Below are positions 18,260-27,850 of a stretch of 64,000 nucleotides of DNA, piece by piece; the stretch's first letter is position 1; every line of letters starts with the position of its first letter. The translations under genes were made by a program, and so were the position numbers. Below the pieces are notes generated by a model. The model did no database searches. It saw nothing but the letters and a program-made list of their open reading frames with translations, and had not been told where the DNA came from. The stretch lies in contig NZ_AP027733.1 in NCBI RefSeq assembly GCF_030296615.1, positions 186,001 through 250,000 of the forward strand. The letters are read 5' to 3'. Origin of the DNA: Frondihabitans sucicola. Its GTDB lineage: Bacteria > Actinomycetota > Actinomycetes > Actinomycetales > Microbacteriaceae.

Positions 18260-18260
18260 A
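18243..18260 (+). promoter_or_regulatory. Family A promoter inside the end of the upstream gene
   Basis: GCAACCTGCTACACTAAA; the -10 TACACT (18252-18257) overlaps the stop codon of the phosphoesterase gene. It drives the gene starting at 18301. Confidence 0.68.
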
Positions 18261-18300
18261 GGCAGTGAATAACGCGCCGATCTTCGAACGAGAGACCTAC

Positions 18301-19032
18301 ATGCCGATCAGCTTCGAGACCTGGCTTACGGTCCAAACCCCCGATCTCGTCGCAAAGGGGATGGGGCTGCCGCCGCTTGCGGTCACGGGCCGCGCGCTGC
18401 TCCAGAACGGCCTCAACATCGGCGCGTCCGTCGCCCGCATGGGCCTCGACGAGAAGTCCGCTCGCGAGCAGATCAATCTGGCCGTGGAGCGGTACGTCGA
18501 AGGCATCGAGGATGTCGAGATTCCCGGGCTCGCCCGCAGCGTCAATATCGACCGCGGCGTCTGGGCGACGGCGGGCATGCGAGTGGAAGAGACCGACCTC
18601 CGCAGCCTCCTCGGCAAGTTCATCGAGCGCCTCTCCTGGAACGTCGTCGGCACCAGCATCGCGCTGAACCCCGGCCCTGACGCCGAGGCCATCACCGTCA
18701 TCTCCGACGACTTCGTCTCCACCGTGTGGGCGGCGCACCCGCGCGTCGATGCACCCTACGTCCAGATCGAGATCGGCGACGTCATCGTTCAGCCGCGCGG
18801 CTCGGCCTCCATCGAGGGCAGCTTCAAGATCAACGGCGAGACGCTGCCATGGCGCTTCGCTGCGCCCATGCCGACCCTCCGCGCGACCTTCCCCGTCGTT
18901 CGGGCCGCCGTGGCCCTCAGCAACGACTCGCCGGAGGTGGCGATGGCGGTCTACAACTGGGCGAGCGAGCAGGCGGAGATGCTGGCCTTCGCGACGAGCG
19001 CCGAGCTGGTCGTCGCGCCCCTGGCGGTGTAG
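18301..19032 (+). CDS. Hypothetical protein
   Basis: 243 residues from the ATG at 18301 (MPISFETWLTVQTPDLVAKG). Mixed alpha/beta and soluble. No motif is recognised. Expressed from the family A promoter at 18243. The next gene ends on the opposite strand two bases later. Confidence 0.68.
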   Translation: MPISFETWLTVQTPDLVAKGMGLPPLAVTGRALLQNGLNIGASVARMGLDEKSAREQINLAVERYVEGIEDVEIPGLARSVNIDRGVWATAGMRVEETDLRSLLGKFIERLSWNVVGTSIALNPGPDAEAITVISDDFVSTVWAAHPRVDAPYVQIEIGDVIVQPRGSASIEGSFKINGETLPWRFAAPMPTLRATFPVVRAAVALSNDSPEVAMAVYNWASEQAEMLAFATSAELVVAPLAV

Positions 19033-19034
19033 GG

Positions 19035-19757
19035 CTACTCGGCACGACCCGGGGGATGCGACAGCGTCCGCTCCAGCTCGGCGAACGCGTCGGCCTCCTC
19101 GGGTGACAGCTCGACAGGCGCCGGGCTCATCGAGCCTGCGAACCAGTCGATGGCTTCGGCAGATACGTTCGGCACGGGAGTGACGAGAGACGTGGCGTGG
19201 GGCGCCGAGGGCACTTCGATGGCCTCGTGCAGTTCCGGGTCTCCGAGGTCAGCGGCAGCGCTGGGGTCCTCGACGGGAATCTCAACGCGCGCGTCAACGG
19301 CCAGCAGCTTGCCGTCGCGATCGACAAAGTGGATGCCGTCGTCAGCGGGCTCGAACCCGTAGAAATCGCGCTCGTCGTCATCGAGGTCGGAGATCGTGAC
19401 TGATCTGACGGCCTGCACGACGTAGCGATCGGCGAGGGTCTTGGGGTTGTGGGTGCGGTCGAGGTCCACGAGCAGGTCGACGAGGCCGTCCTGCCACTTG
19501 TGGGGCATGGAGCTAAGGATGGAACGAGGCAGGACGATGTAGTCGCTCTGATCCTCGGGTCGGTACTTTGCAATGGCGTCGACGATGACCGCTGCGCGGC
19601 GCTCCAGGGGCGCGTCGGGAACGATGATGCCGCGCTCTTCGAAGACCTCCAGCAGCACGTCATCGACCGATCGGCCGTGCGTGTCGTGCCACCTGGCCAT
19701 GCCCGCGACGATGGCAGCCCGGATCGGGTCGTCGGCGGATAACTCGGTAGCAGTCAT
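19035..19757 (-). CDS. Hypothetical acidic protein
   Basis: 240 residues, strongly acidic (SDLDDDERDFYGFEPADDG; C-terminal ELSPEEADAFAELERTLS). No enzyme motif is seen. It follows the two-TM protein gene on the same strand with a nine-base gap, so the two are probably co-transcribed from the family A promoter at 19985. Confidence 0.66.
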   Translation of the reverse strand: MTATELSADDPIRAAIVAGMARWHDTHGRSVDDVLLEVFEERGIIVPDAPLERRAAVIVDAIAKYRPEDQSDYIVLPRSILSSMPHKWQDGLVDLLVDLDRTHNPKTLADRYVVQAVRSVTISDLDDDERDFYGFEPADDGIHFVDRDGKLLAVDARVEIPVEDPSAAADLGDPELHEAIEVPSAPHATSLVTPVPNVSAEAIDWFAGSMSPAPVELSPEEADAFAELERTLSHPPGRAE

Positions 19758-19766
19758 GGAAAGGTG

Positions 19767-19958
19767 TCAGACTCCGGCGTGCGAGCCCGTCACGAAGACG
19801 AGAAGGGCGCCGACCAGACTCAGGACGCAGAGCAGCACGGCGATGATCGAGCAGATAGCCCCGGCCCGCGTGCCGACACGGAAAGCCTTGAAGGCTGCGT
19901 AGCCGAAGAAGGCCATGATGACGAGCAGAATGCCCCCGACGATTGTGGCCGCGCTCAT
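19767..19958 (-). CDS. Small two-pass membrane protein
   Basis: 63 residues, ATG behind GGAGGA. Two hydrophobic helices (IVGGILLVIMAFFGYAAF and ICSIIAVLLCVLSLVGALLV) are joined by a short basic loop. Function unknown. Confidence 0.68.
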   Translation of the reverse strand: MSAATIVGGILLVIMAFFGYAAFKAFRVGTRAGAICSIIAVLLCVLSLVGALLVFVTGSHAGV

Positions 19959-19984
19959 GCATCCTCCATGTGGTTCACGAAGGT

Positions 19985-20000
19985 CTTAGTATAGCAGGTT
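19985..20000 (-). promoter_or_regulatory. Family A promoter, leftward, of a divergent A/B pair
   Basis: Minus strand AACCTGCTATACTAAG, -10 TATACT at 19988-19993. Paired with the family B box at 20035-20048. Confidence 0.68.
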
Positions 20001-20034
20001 TGCTAGATTCTCCCGGATGTGACGCTTTTGCTAA

Positions 20035-20048
20035 GCATGTACTGTAGA
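20035..20048 (+). promoter_or_regulatory. Family B promoter, rightward
   Basis: GCATGTACTGTAGA with -10 TACTGT at 20040-20045, 11 bases before the ATG at 20057, leaving at most a very short leader. A GTGACG box lies 15 bases upstream of the -10. Confidence 0.62.
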
Positions 20049-20056
20049 CTAGGCTC

Positions 20057-20302
20057 ATGACCACGAAACAGGCCACCGCCCCGAAGGGGCTGACCATCGG
20101 TGCAGTCGTCTCCGTCTTGATCCTGACTCCGGCGCTCATGATCAGTGCCTTCATGCCGACGGCGTCGAAGGTGCCCCCGCCGACCCCTCCCGCGCACAGC
20201 ACTGGCTTCTCGATGGAGAAGGTGTCAGCGTCGGCGAACCTGTTCTTCGAGCACGTGGGGGAGTGGGCTCAGGGGATCGGCCAGGAGGCCACGAAGCGCT
20301 AG
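20057..20302 (+). CDS. Small secreted or membrane-anchored protein
   Basis: 81 residues: a Lys-containing head (MTTKQATAPKGL), one hydrophobic segment (TIGAVVSVLILTPALMIS) and a Pro-rich then helical exported part. It could be a signal anchor; no lipobox is present. Its stop overlaps the end of the convergent 20299-20718 gene. Confidence 0.62.
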   Translation: MTTKQATAPKGLTIGAVVSVLILTPALMISAFMPTASKVPPPTPPAHSTGFSMEKVSASANLFFEHVGEWAQGIGQEATKR

Positions 20303-20718
20303 GCCGCCTCTTCTGGAGCCTGCTTCGAAACGAGGTGGTCCGACAGTAGGCCAGACACCTTCGCGGCCACGTCGGCTCCCAGCGCGTCCGTGAGCACGTC
20401 GCGAATGTCGGCGTCGACCGCGTCGCGCATCATGAGCAGAGCGCGGAAGTAGGCGGCGCTGTCGAGAATCTCCTCGTAGATGTCACGGAGGGTGTCGCGG
20501 CCGTTGAACGGCTGGAGGCCCTGACCGTAGCGCTGGATGCCGACGGCCTTGCGAGCCATCAGGTCCTCGATGACGAGGTCGTGGGCTACGGGCTTGTCGT
20601 TGGTGATCGGCAGGTCCTGATCACCTTCGCGCTTCTTGAGGCCCAGCGGCTCGATGCCCGCGTTGCGGAGCTGCTGCTGGAGGCTGGCGATGAGCAGGTG
20701 GTCAGGAGTCTCGGTCAT
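20299..20718 (-). CDS. MazG-like / phage dNTP pyrophosphohydrolase-like protein
   Basis: 139 residues. The central ARKAVGIQRYGQGLQPFNGR and DTLRDIYEEILDSAAYFRAL resemble the phage nucleotide-pyrophosphohydrolase-like domain (a 'KYG...LQPxNGRD..xDAYxExLD' pattern with the acidic helix of all-alpha NTP pyrophosphohydrolases). Such proteins remove dATP/dGTP or alarmone-type nucleotides. It lies 11 bases after the HD hydrolase gene, suggesting a small nucleotide-metabolism operon. The assignment is by motif only. Confidence 0.65.
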   Translation of the reverse strand: MTETPDHLLIASLQQQLRNAGIEPLGLKKREGDQDLPITNDKPVAHDLVIEDLMARKAVGIQRYGQGLQPFNGRDTLRDIYEEILDSAAYFRALLMMRDAVDADIRDVLTDALGADVAAKVSGLLSDHLVSKQAPEEAA

Positions 20719-20729
20719 GCTGATGCCTT

Positions 20730-21209
20730 TCAGGCGGCCGCGACGGCGGCGTCGTGCGTGCGGTGGTCGTGTCGGGCGCGCTCCAGGCGTGCGCGGGACT
20801 TGGCGTAGCGGACGATCTTGGAGCGCCGAGCGCTCGGAGTGACGTGCTGGAGCTGGTCGGGACTGCTGTTGTGCCGGTTATCCGCCAGCTTGATCTCGGT
20901 GGAAGTCGGGTCGGAGGCGACGCGCTCGATGTACTCGGCGTACGTCTCGTCAGCTCGACGCGTGAGGAGATCGACCAGGAGGAGCACCTTCTCGCTGAAG
21001 CCTTCAGCCCGGAGTCGCTCGATCGTCCAGTCGGTGTCCTCGACGACGTCATGGAGCCAGCAGGCCTGGAGGACCCAGGAGGCGTACCCGCGCTCGGCCA
21101 TGATGGCGGCGACAGCCATGGGGTGCGTGATGAAGGCAGCCCCGCCGAGCCGGAACTGGCCGTCGTGGGCCTCGTAGGCGATCTCGATTGCGCGTCGCAG
21201 GGTGCTCAT
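20730..21209 (-). CDS. HD-domain hydrolase, small alarmone hydrolase-like (MESH1/SpoT-type)
   Basis: 159 residues, ATG behind AAGGAGG. The fold signature of SpoT/MESH1 hydrolases is present: AYEAHDGQFRLGGAAFITHP near residue 12, HDVVEDTD near 53 (the HD pair) and EIKLADNRHN near 106. Family members hydrolyse (p)ppGpp or NADPH; the exact substrate cannot be read from sequence. A plasmid- or phage-borne copy could blunt an alarmone-based defence or stringent arrest. Confidence 0.75.
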   Translation of the reverse strand: MSTLRRAIEIAYEAHDGQFRLGGAAFITHPMAVAAIMAERGYASWVLQACWLHDVVEDTDWTIERLRAEGFSEKVLLLVDLLTRRADETYAEYIERVASDPTSTEIKLADNRHNSSPDQLQHVTPSARRSKIVRYAKSRARLERARHDHRTHDAAVAAA

Positions 21210-21243
21210 GCTGACCTCCTTGTGGAGTGAAACTCCGAGTGGT

Positions 21244-21260
21244 CTTAGTGTAGCAGTTGC
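21244..21260 (-). promoter_or_regulatory. Family A promoter, leftward
   Basis: Minus strand GCAACTGCTACACTAAG, -10 TACACT at 21247-21252, for the alarmone-hydrolase-like gene at 21209 and the MazG-like gene after it. It overlaps the end of the large helicase gene. Confidence 0.66.
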
Positions 21261-21262
21261 GA

Positions 21263-24200
21263 CTAAGCGGCCTGCTGGGAAGTGGCCTCGTCCTCACGGT
21301 CGACCTCGTCGACGGGCTCCGCCGCCTCGGCCAGAGCCTGCTCGATCCGCGCGAGCTTCATGCGCGCGGCCTGGAGCGCCTCGGCCTGCGGGAACGGGGC
21401 GGACCCTGTCGCCGCGGCGCGGGTCTCGTCGATGCGAATCAGGAGGTCCTGCTGGCGCTCCAAGGTGCTGTCACGGAGTGCGTCGAGACCATCGGCCCAC
21501 GTCGTGAACTCCGCCTGGATGTAGTCGCGAATGGAGGCGGGTCCGCGCCGGAATGTGCGGTCCGGGATGCCGATGGCGTGCATGGTGAAGCGGTTGAGAT
21601 CGACGGTGACCTCGCGTGGCTGATCGCCGCCGTCCCGGATCGTCGACTTGTAGCGAAGCTCCACTCCTCGGTAGCCGTTCGCCGTGGGGATGTCGCGGCT
21701 GATCGCTCCCGCGAGGGCGTCGAGGGAGATTTCGGCAGCGTCAGGCTTCAGGGCCCCGCGCGCCTTGTCGAGCATGATGACGCGGGCGTTGAGCGTCTGC
21801 GCGACGCGCTCGTCCTGGTCGGCGTCCTGGCGGGCCTTCTTGATCGCCTGGTTGTGGAGCGTGCGGAGGGTCTGGAGCCGCTTCAGCTCGGCGGTAGCGG
21901 ATGACTGCTCCAGCAGGAGAGGGTTGCCCGCCGCAAGCGCCTTCACTTCGCCGTAGCTGAGCACGAGGTCGGCGATGTCCTCGATCTCGCGCACGGACGC
22001 GTCGACGCGGTAGAGCTGGCTCATGAAGCGCTGCTTCTTCTCCACCAACTGATACATATATCCATCGAACGAACCCTGGGTCACATACCGGTTGATCGAG
22101 ACCTCGGTGTTGAGGTTGCCGGGACGGATGCCGCGCCCGTTGCGCTGCTCCATGTCGCTCGCACGCCAGGGGTGTCGAGGTGGTGGAGGGCCTTGAGTCG
22201 TCGCTGGACGTTTGTGCCGGTCCCCAGCTTCTCGGTCGAGCCGAGCAGGATCGAAATGGAGCCGTCGCGACAGGCGCTGAAGACCGCGTGGCGCGCCTTG
22301 TCGGTCTTCGCCTCATGGATGAATCGAATGCGTTCGGCCGGGACGCCACGGGCCACCAGAGCTGCTTTGACGCGCCCGTACGTCTGTGAGTCGTCGGGGT
22401 GCGGGGTGCCGAAGTCGGCGAAGACGAGCTGGAGGTGGCCACGGGTGCCGCCGTACTCCACCGTCATGCCCTCGTGGTACTCGCGGGCGATCTCGTCCGC
22501 CATCAGCTCGACCTTGGGGGAGGCCTCGTGGATGTCGACGAGCATCGGGTCGAGGGCGACCTTTCGTCCGTCGCCGCAGATGAGCAGCATGTTGTCGGGG
22601 AAGTCGTCGGGCGCCTCGCCCATGCGTCGCGGGTCGCCAAGACGAATCAGCTCGGCACGCTCGGCCAGGTCGGCCACGAAGCGCTTCTGCGCCTCCGTCG
22701 AGCGGGCGGTGAAGTTCTTGACCTCCGCCGTCGGCCGCACCAGGTCGAGAGCGTCGGAGGGGAGCAGGTCGGCGATCTCGGCGAAGATCGAGCGCATCTC
22801 GGGGAAGTTCTGGATCGCGACGGGGCGACGGGACATCCGGAATCCCGATCCATCGGGAGTCACCTCGACCCGGTTCTCGTAACGGACGAACGTCGCAGCC
22901 CACGCGTCGAAGTGCGCGACGCCCATCTCTTCGAGACGCTCGGGCTGGAGGTATGTCTGCCAGACGAAAGTCTCCGCCAGCGTGTTCGACCAAGGCGTTC
23001 CGGTGAAAAACGAGACGATCGGCTTACCAGGACGACGCTCGGCCAGGGTGTTGATCTTCAGCAGGAGGTCGGCGGCGCGTTTCGACGAGCCGAGGAGAAT
23101 CCCTCCGCGCGGGTCGCGATCGGGAGTCGCTTGAAGGCGTGGACTTCGTCGATGCTGATGTGGTCGACGCCGAGGTGTTCGAACAGGATCATGTTTTTAT
23201 CCGTGTTGGCGTTGTCTCGCAGCTCGGCGAGCTGGGCGTCGAGGCGCCGGATGGCCTGGGCGATGAGCTTCGCCCCGCGCTTGCCACCGGTGGAGCCGCT
23301 GGCCTTGTCGTCCTGGAGGAACGAGCGCAGGTCGGCCTTCTTCTCCTCGATCCAAGCCTCTTCGACCTCGGGCGCGACGGGGAGGCTGACGAGCGCCTGA
23401 TGGGTGAGGATGACCGCATCCCATGAGCCGGTGGCACAGCGCGCGGCGAAGAGTCGGCGCCCGGACCCCTGGAGGTCTTCGCGTCCGGCGATGAGGAACT
23501 TGCCTGTGGGGTAGAGCTGCTTGGCCTCGCGGGCCACCTGCTCCAGGAGGTGGTTGGGGACGGCGATCATCGGCTTGTTGGCGAGACCGAAGCGCCGAAG
23601 CGTCATGGCTCCGGCGACCATGTCGGTCGTCTTGCCTGCGCCGACAGCATGTCCGACCATGAAGCGAGCGTTCGAGACCATGCCGTCGATGGCGTTCCGC
23701 TGGTGGGGCCAGAGGGTGAAGTCTTCGCTCATCCCGGGGAACGTGAGGTGGGCGCCGTCGGGCTTGCGGACGACGTAGCTGCTGAAGCGCTGGTTGTACT
23801 CGTGGCAGATGGCCTCGGTGCGGGCGGCGTCTTCCCAGACCCATTCCGCGAATCGCTCCTGGATGGCGCTCTGCTTCGCTTCGGCGGCCATGGTCTGCGC
23901 GGGGCGCTTGACCTTCTTCAGCTTGCCGTTCTTCAGCACCTCTTCGGTGATGACGGGGGCCTTGCCGTTGAGTGCCAGCTCCAGCAGGCGGAGCGGGTTG
24001 GCGTCAGGAGTGCCCCAGGTGAGCGTGATGTCGGGAGAGAGGTCCCCACTCTCGTTGGTCAGCTCCCAGTAGGAGATGGGGGCGGTGTAGGTGACCTTGA
24101 CGCGGCCGAGGAACACCTCCTGGACGAACTTCACGATGTACGCGGGCTTGATCCACGGGGCGCCGAGGGAGACCCGGATGTCGAGGGGCCCAAGGTCGGC

Positions 24201-26063
24201 GGGCATGACGGCTCGGAGGGCTTCGACGTTTGCACTGAACGCGGGGTCGGTCTCGGCGGCACGCTGGGCGTCGGCGAGCTTCTGTCGAACGTTGCCGGAG
24301 AGGTAGTCGACGGCGAGCACGTAGTCGTCGCTGGTGGGGGAGCGGAAGATGTGCCCGGCGAGCTGGTCGACGACCACCTGGGGGTCAGGCTCACCGATGA
24401 GGTCGCCGATGCGCGCCAGGTCGAGGCCTCGACCTTCGCCCCGCACGATCGACAGGGCCTCGGTGGCCGATGACGCGCTGGTCGCGCGGTCGGGCGTCTT
24501 GTTGACGCGGCGCACGAGGATCGGGGCCGGTGCAGCCTCACCGATCTCCTGGTCGAACTCTTCCATGGCGAGGACGGTCACGTAGTCCGGGTCCTGCCTG
24601 AAGCCGCCCATCGTCGGGCGTTTGTAGCTGAGCGCGGGCAAGCCCGTCTCGGGGTCGACGGCGCCCTCGTGGAGCGCGCCACGGTTGAGCGCGCCGAACT
24701 TGTCCGCGTAGTCGAGGTACGCGCCGCGCGCGAGATCGCGCAGGGGCGTGATCGACTCGTCCGACCGCGCGGGGTCGCTCTCGGCCTCGATGAGAGCGAG
24801 GGAGGCGTCACGCAGGGTGATCAGGGACCGCAGTTCTTGCGGGGCTCGGGGGAGCTGGACGAGGGCGCCACTGATCACCTGGTGGACCTCGTCGTCGGCG
24901 ATGTGGAACGAGCCCTCTTTCCGGCCCTCGTCGTCGGTGAGGATCACGTCACCGAACTCGGGCGCAACCGTGGATCGAGGGGGCAGTGCGGGCATGAGAC
25001 CTCGGAGCGCGGCCATGGCCCGGGCGATGTCGCCGTCGTGATCGGTCGAGAGAACGACGAGCGGGCTCTGCGGGTAGCCGGTGACGGCCATCCTGCCCGC
25101 GACGTGCTCTGGGTGCTGCCCCCAGTAGGCGTTGACCGAGACGGGGACACCGGCCTTGGCAGGGTCGGCGTGGGCGGTGATGGTCATCCGCCGGGGGCTC
25201 GCGCCGTAAGGGTTGTAGGCGCTCGGGGCGTCGTGAAGAGCGAGGTCTGGCGGGAGCTGCGCGTCGCGCTTCTGGAAGACGACCAGGTCGGTGACAACCT
25301 CAGTGCCGGATGCCGAGAAGGCTCCTGAGGGAAGGCGCACGGCGCCGACGAGATCGCCGATGCGCTGCGCCTGCTCGATCATCTGCGCGGAGTCCATGAC
25401 GTTCCGGCTGGTGATGATCAGGACGAGCCCTCCGACACGCACAGCGTCGAACGCTCGGAGCATGAAGTAGCCGTGCAGGGAGGTCGAGGTGCCGTAGGCG
25501 GGGTCGTAGACGGAGCCCCTGCCCGCGAAGGGGACGTTGCCGATTGCGACGTCGAAAGCTCCGGCGCGCAGGGAGATGTCCTGGAGGGCGCTCGTGATGA
25601 TCTGCGCCTTGGGGTTCAGGACGCGAGCGATGCGGGCGGCGGTGGGGTCGATCTCGACGCCGGTCCAGTCGATCGCCAGGTCGGAGGGGGCGTGCGCCAT
25701 GAAGCGGCCCGAGCCGCAGCCGGGTTCGAAGACGGACCCGCCAGTGAAGCCCGATGCCCGGAGGAGGCCGAACATTGCCTCGATGATCTCGGGTGGCGTG
25801 AAGAAGGACGTGTCGAGATGGTCGGCCGCGGTCTTGAGGTCACCTGGGCGGTCCGAGAACGACTGCTCAAGGCGGTCGGCGACGTCGAGCCAGCCGCTCT
25901 TGGGCTGGGGCGAGAACGCGGGAGCAAGGGCTCCCCATCCGGGCCAGTCGAGCAGGCGCTCGCGCTGAACCGCCGTCGGCCCTGCTTCAGTGAGGACGCG
26001 GAGGGTCTCCAGTGCGAGCAGTGCACGGCGGGCGGGGTTCTCTCGGCGAGCGGTCTCGGTCAC
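21263..26063 (-). CDS. DNA N6-methylase/SNF2 helicase fusion (DarB-like), two apparent frameshifts
   Basis: Read as one gene with one base added at the C3 run 23101-23103 and one at the G4 run 22170-22173, this encodes 1600 residues. The N-terminal third is an N6-adenine methylase: VFEPGCGSGRF binds S-adenosylmethionine and AIGNVPFAGRG is the catalytic (D/N)PP(Y/F) motif. The middle and C-terminal parts are a superfamily 2 helicase: GHAVGAGKTTD (Walker A), ISIDEVHAFK (DEAH-like), SFFTGTPWSNT (motif III), LLGSTEKLGTGTNVQ, and DMEQRNGRGIR (motif VI). Such fusions occur on plasmids and phages; P1 DarB, the best known, protects incoming DNA from type I restriction. Transcription starts at the family B promoter at 26091; the start codon is GTG. 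Confidence 0.82.
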
Positions 26064-26090
26064 GGGAGCCTTTCAGTCGACTGCGACCAG

Positions 26091-26122
26091 TCTACAGTAC
26101 ATGTAAACCGGCTATGCGTCAC
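26091..26122 (-). promoter_or_regulatory. Family B promoter for the methylase-helicase
   Basis: Minus strand ACATGTACTGTAGA, -10 TACTGT at 26094-26099, with GTGACG at 26117-26122 seventeen bases upstream as the -35 candidate. Confidence 0.68.
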
Positions 26123-26130
26123 GAAACTGA

Positions 26131-26167
26131 GAGAGCCCCGCATCGCCGAGTGGCGAGCGGGGCTCTC
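26131..26167 (-). terminator. Terminator
   Basis: GAGAGCCCCGC pairs with GCGGGGCTCTC around CATCGCCGAGTGGC. It lies just after the stop of the 26182-26511 gene, before the helicase promoter. Confidence 0.7.
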
Positions 26168-26181
26168 AGGTGCAGCGAGTG

Positions 26182-26511
26182 TCAGCCGACGAGCGCGAGC
26201 GGCGCCGAGTCGAACAGGCCCTGCTGGACGTCCTGCATGTAGCAGTCCGCCGCCCAGAGAACGAAGGCGCGTGCGCCCTCCGATGCCCACTCCGAGACGA
26301 AGTCGGTCTCGACGTTCTTGATCGTGATCGACTCGATCACGAGCCCGTCGTTCGACAGCTCGGCGACGACGTCGTGCGACGCGCCGTCAAGTTCGAGCGT
26401 TCCCATGAACGAGACGGCGGCCTCGGCCGATGCCTCGTCGAACTTGTGCGTGAAGTTGATTTCCTGACCCTCGATTTCGAGAGTGGTCCAGGACTGCTGC
26501 GCGACCATCAT
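26182..26511 (-). CDS. Hypothetical protein, 109 residues
   Basis: ATG at 26511 (or 26508) behind AGGTGGGGGG. Begins MMVAQQSWTTLEIEGQEINF; alternating beta strands suggest a small barrel or sheet. No family is recognised. It stands alone, flanked by a terminator downstream. Confidence 0.62.
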   Translation of the reverse strand: MMVAQQSWTTLEIEGQEINFTHKFDEASAEAAVSFMGTLELDGASHDVVAELSNDGLVIESITIKNVETDFVSEWASEGARAFVLWAADCYMQDVQQGLFDSAPLALVG

Positions 26512-26520
26512 TCCCCCCAC

Positions 26521-27245
26521 CTACCTTTCCCTATCTTCGTTTGCCCACCCCTGTGCGAAGCGGTCTCTCTTGTCCTATGAAGCTAACGAGAGCAGCCGAC
26601 ATGGACCCATCCCCCCGACTGGGGGACATTGGACGCATAGACGGTGGGGTGTACTGTGCAACCCCCGCCGATCGTTGATTTTCCGGGGTTCTTGGCCGTT
26701 CATCGGGCGGCATTAGTGCATGAATCACCCGGGAATGATTTTGAAAAAGGGGTCAAAACCTGGAATTGATTTCCCCGAACCTGGCTTTTCGACAGGCGTC
26801 GGCCTTCGGGCGCTCTCGGGGTGGCAGCTCGGGCGCAGCGCGGCGATCCACGGAGCCGGGGAGGGCCGCTCGCGGGCAAAGAAGAAGGGGAGTGAGCCAT
26901 CGGCCCTTGGGGCAGATGTTGGCTCACTCCCCAGGGTCCAGGGGGAATACCCCCGTTAGGGGACGGTCGCGCACCGTCTAGTTAGAGAGTAACGCGAGTT
27001 AGACCCATTTGTCCAAGTCTCGACACGGTCTCGTGCCATCGTGTGCGACCCCAAAACGGAGGACAGACCTCCGTACCCCCAGCTCCGTTCGTCCTCTAAA
27101 ATGGGGACAAGTAACCGATTCATCCGCCGCGGTACGCTCGCACCGTACTCGCAGGGGTTCTGGGCAGCCGGGGCGGATGAACCGGACCCCAATCCGACCT
27201 GCTCTCGGCTCCGAAGCATCGGCGCAGTGAGAAATCCGAGCAGCA
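26521..27245. other. Non-coding stretch with leader-like element and hairpins
   Basis: No convincing gene. It contains TGTACTGTGC near 26651-26660 (a weak family B match), a pilin-leader-like element at 26733-26778, and a hairpin at about 26893-26927 formed by GAGTGAGCCA and TGGCTCACTC. Plus-strand frames here have shadow-like composition. Confidence 0.5.
26733..26778 (+). ncRNA. Orphan copy of the pilin-type leader element
   Basis: TTTTGAAAAAGGGGTC, then CCCCGAAC about 20 bases later, repeats the first half of the leaders before the four pilin-like genes (GGGG..CCCC..AACGAGG). No pilin gene follows. It may be a relic or a separate use of the element. Confidence 0.4.
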
Positions 27246-27722
27246 GTGAACTGCGTAACTCGACCCTCGTCAATTGGCGACAAGGGGGTTGTCGCTCAAA
27301 GGAACGCTGATTTGACAGGGTCAGACCCTCAGGGCACGTCGGGCGGCGCTAGCTGGACGGACGGCCTCCTGCCGGACGCCGACTCCTGGAAGCGCGTCTT
27401 GTCATACAGGTCCGAGGATGCCAGCGAGGCCTATCGACTTGCTGGCTGCGGCCTCACGCCCAGCGACATCATCACGGCGCGCTACAACCTGACCGACGTG
27501 CTCGCGCAGGGCTACCTGAGCCCAGTGGCGGCCGCGGTGCTCGCAGACGAGACGGCCACCTACTTTCAGGTCAGGCTCGACCAGGCTCTAGATGCCCGTG
27601 GCGCAAGCGTTCGAACGCTCATGGACTCGTCCTCCGAATGGACGTTCACGAAGATCGGCGCACTCCTGAGGATCACGAAGCAACGTGCCCGGGTCGTGGC
27701 CGAACGTCTTCGCCGTCCCTGA
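27246..27722 (+). CDS. Hypothetical protein with possible C-terminal HTH
   Basis: 158 residues if the GTG at 27246 is used; a TTG near 27312 with an AAAGGAA site is an alternative. The C-terminus (WTFTKIGALLRITKQRARVV) has the look of a helix-turn-helix. It is the last backbone gene before the left end of the island; the recombination box TGCATTCGATGCA starts 16 bases after its stop. Function unknown. Confidence 0.55.
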   Translation: MNCVTRPSSIGDKGVVAQRNADLTGSDPQGTSGGASWTDGLLPDADSWKRVLSYRSEDASEAYRLAGCGLTPSDIITARYNLTDVLAQGYLSPVAAAVLADETATYFQVRLDQALDARGASVRTLMDSSSEWTFTKIGALLRITKQRARVVAERLRRP

Positions 27723-27737
27723 CCTCTGGCGATCCTG

Positions 27738-27850
27738 CATTCGATGCAACTCCCGCTAGTTTACTGGCAGGAGCCGCTGTTCGGGAGCCGGGAGTTGCAT
27801 CTAATTCAGGGAGTCGCGCTCAACGACCAGGACAACAAAAAGCCAGGCCG
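27738..27850. repeat. Left end of the island: terminal inverted repeat
   Basis: From about 27786 to 27850 the sequence matches, with few mismatches, the reverse complement of 46892-46952 (shared core CTCAACGACCAGGACAAC, then AAAAAGCCAGG). It also holds TGCATCTAATTCA and, at 27738-27750, TGCATTCGATGCA, variants of the TGCATCTAATGCA boxes at the right end. These are probable recombinase-binding sites. Confidence 0.72.

Noticed and set aside
26720..26959. Plus-strand frame starting MNHPGMILKKG
   Set aside because: It runs across the leader-like element and a hairpin, has no ribosome site and a shadow-like composition.
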